Shown here: piece by piece, positions 63,300 through 64,000 of the stretch | How the letters are laid out: every line of letters begins with the position of its first letter | How positions within the stretch are numbered: the stretch's first letter is position 1 | Origin: Pedobacter ghigonis | GTDB taxonomy: Bacteria > Bacteroidota > Bacteroidia > Sphingobacteriales > Sphingobacteriaceae | Assembly: GCF_903166585.1 (NCBI RefSeq) | Contig: NZ_CAESCM010000012.1 | Span: 117,094 to 181,093, forward strand | Reading direction: 5' to 3' | Length of the DNA: 64,000 bases | Position numbers and translations under genes: made by a program | The notes under the pieces: model-generated | Databases searched by the model: none | Seen by the model: only the letters and a program-made list of their open reading frames with translations | What the model was told of the DNA's origin: nothing

Positions 63300-63375
63300 A
63301 GCGGAAAGACCGAAGCGGAAAGCTGAAAGACTAAAGCGAAAAGACCAAAGCTGAAAGACTAAAGCTTAAAGCTGA
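63300..63375. repeat. Iterated GAAAGACTAAAGC spacer before the cupin gene
   Basis: Words such as GCGGAAAGACCGAAGC, GCTGAAAGACTAAAGC and GCGAAAAGACCAAAGC repeat about five times. Confidence 0.7.
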
Positions 63376-63399
63376 TAACCAGATATAAAAACGAACCAC

Positions 63400-63822
63400 A
63401 TGAGAAACTTTGCATTAGCAGTATTATTTTTTACATTCTTTATTTCTACCGCCGCTAAGGCACAAACAGCCGATACTACGAAATACATTTTGCAAAATGA
63501 TGTTGAAGTAGCCAAAACCGAACCGGGTACACACAATGGTGGTGGCGAAACCATCGGTTTTAATTTCTTTGCCCAGGCCAAAAACCTGAAAACCATTTTC
63601 AGAAAGCGCATTTTAAAACCGGGTTCTTCTATCGGTTACCACCTGCAGAAAGAGGATGAAATTTATTACGTCATCAGTGGTAACGGTAAAATGAAAATGA
63701 ATGGTAAGGTTTTCTCTGTTAAACAGGGTGATGCCATTTTAACCCGGCCGGGCAGCTCGCATGGTATTGAGCCTGATGCGGGTAATGACCTGATTATCCT
63801 AATTGCTTATGAGAAGAAATAA
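63400..63822 (+). CDS. Secreted cupin-domain protein
   Basis: 140 residues; the signal ends near AKAQ. The cupin core has SIGYHLQKEDEIYYVISGNGKM, given here as YHLQKEDEIYYVISGNG (motif 1, with His and Glu metal ligands), and GDAILTRPGSSHGIEPD (motif 2, with His). Likely metal-binding, periplasmic; reaction unknown. Confidence 0.88.
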   Translation: MRNFALAVLFFTFFISTAAKAQTADTTKYILQNDVEVAKTEPGTHNGGGETIGFNFFAQAKNLKTIFRKRILKPGSSIGYHLQKEDEIYYVISGNGKMKMNGKVFSVKQGDAILTRPGSSHGIEPDAGNDLIILIAYEKK

Positions 63823-64000
63823 TAGTCTCCTGGCAGTTTACAATTTCCAGTTAATTTTCAAGTCGGGATTACAAATTAGGAGTGTTCGAAACCTTACGGC
63901 CCTCTAAAGACCAGATCTGGATTACCCCCACAGGCGATAACTATCTGAATGGTAACCATGTCATCTAGTTCCATTGAGATTCGTCTTTTTGCTGTTTTAT
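63823..64000. other. Right edge, no gene recognised
   Basis: 178 nt with iterated words at the start (CAGTTTACAATTTCCAGTT). A 26-codon minus-strand frame is present near 63880-63965, too short to judge. Confidence 0.4.

Larger units (their letters stand above)
63075..63399. other. Gap between sucD and the cupin gene
   Basis: 325 nt between divergent genes. It holds the sucD promoter, a -7 box TACTTTTG for the cupin gene (63281-63288) and the iterated spacer at 63300-63375. No gene was recognised in 63125-63270. Confidence 0.6.

Noticed and set aside
63880..63965. A 26-codon minus-strand frame at the right edge, possible start of a transposase
   Set aside because: It ends after 26 codons and shows no inverted repeats or known transposase motif in the visible sequence.

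Overview
The window looks like a chromosomal segment of a Bacteroidota species, most likely family Sphingobacteriaceae and Pedobacter-like. The evidence is low G+C, a SusC/SusD pair, a FecI/FecR pair beside a TonB receptor with an STN domain, Bacteroidota-type promoters (TTTG, about 20 nt, TAnnTTTG), few Shine-Dalgarno sites, and intergenic hairpin repeats of a kind common in these genomes. No rRNA, tRNA, CRISPR array, phage or intact insertion sequence was seen.

Layout. (1) 2-295: tail of the tRNA hydroxylase gene trhO. (2) 443-17384: a polysaccharide-utilization locus with a membrane-bound Y_Y_Y/HTH sensor-regulator, SusC, SusD, a LamG lipoprotein, two tandem GH144-type enzymes, a GH43-like enzyme, a GH3 beta-glucosidase and an esterase. 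The GH144 pair keeps the acidic residues known from endo-beta-1,2-glucanase, so beta-1,2-glucan is the best substrate guess. (3) 17482-19256: yebC-like regulator and short-chain threonine dehydrogenase, on the minus strand. (4) 19509-24322: ECF sigma, FecR anti-sigma and STN-type TonB receptor. (5) 24371-36918: a dense same-strand cluster of GMC oxidoreductase with its small subunit, cytochrome c, two Gfo/Idh/MocA oxidoreductases, a DUF1080 protein, an MFS permease and five TIM-barrel proteins. This gene set fits oxidative (3-keto) glycoside breakdown and is the most interesting part of the window. (6) 37152-64000: mostly housekeeping: asd, a CDP-alcohol phosphatidyltransferase, dacB, a GNAT enzyme, a DUF2911 protein, eno, a DivIC/FtsB-like protein, a TRIC-family channel, a BatA-like membrane protein, an L,D-transpeptidase, fabG, a frameshifted GIY-YIG gene, aguA and aguB, a flotillin, a CWC protein, nrdA and nrdB, rlpA, a sulfatase, msrB, sucD and a cupin.

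How the parts may work together (inference). The PUL would bind glucan at the cell surface, cut it with GH144 and finish oligomers with GH3. Downstream, an outer-membrane receptor under sigma/anti-sigma control could admit glycosides into the periplasm. There, Tat-exported oxidoreductase, lyase and DUF1080 proteins would oxidise C3 and cleave the glycosidic bond through a keto intermediate, with electrons passing to cytochrome c. The MFS permease and the signal-less Gfo/TIM pair would complete catabolism in the cytoplasm.

Intergenic DNA carries several repeat families: a 33-nt palindrome (three copies), a GTCAT...ATGAC hairpin element (six places), a CACTAAGACACTAAG-type element (tandem copies at 61699-62131 and a fragment near 46991), and iterated short-word spacers that often begin right at a stop codon. 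Two places look like potential control points of the PUL: a near-perfect 20-bp palindrome at 3382-3401, and a terminator-like hairpin between the transport genes and the enzyme genes.
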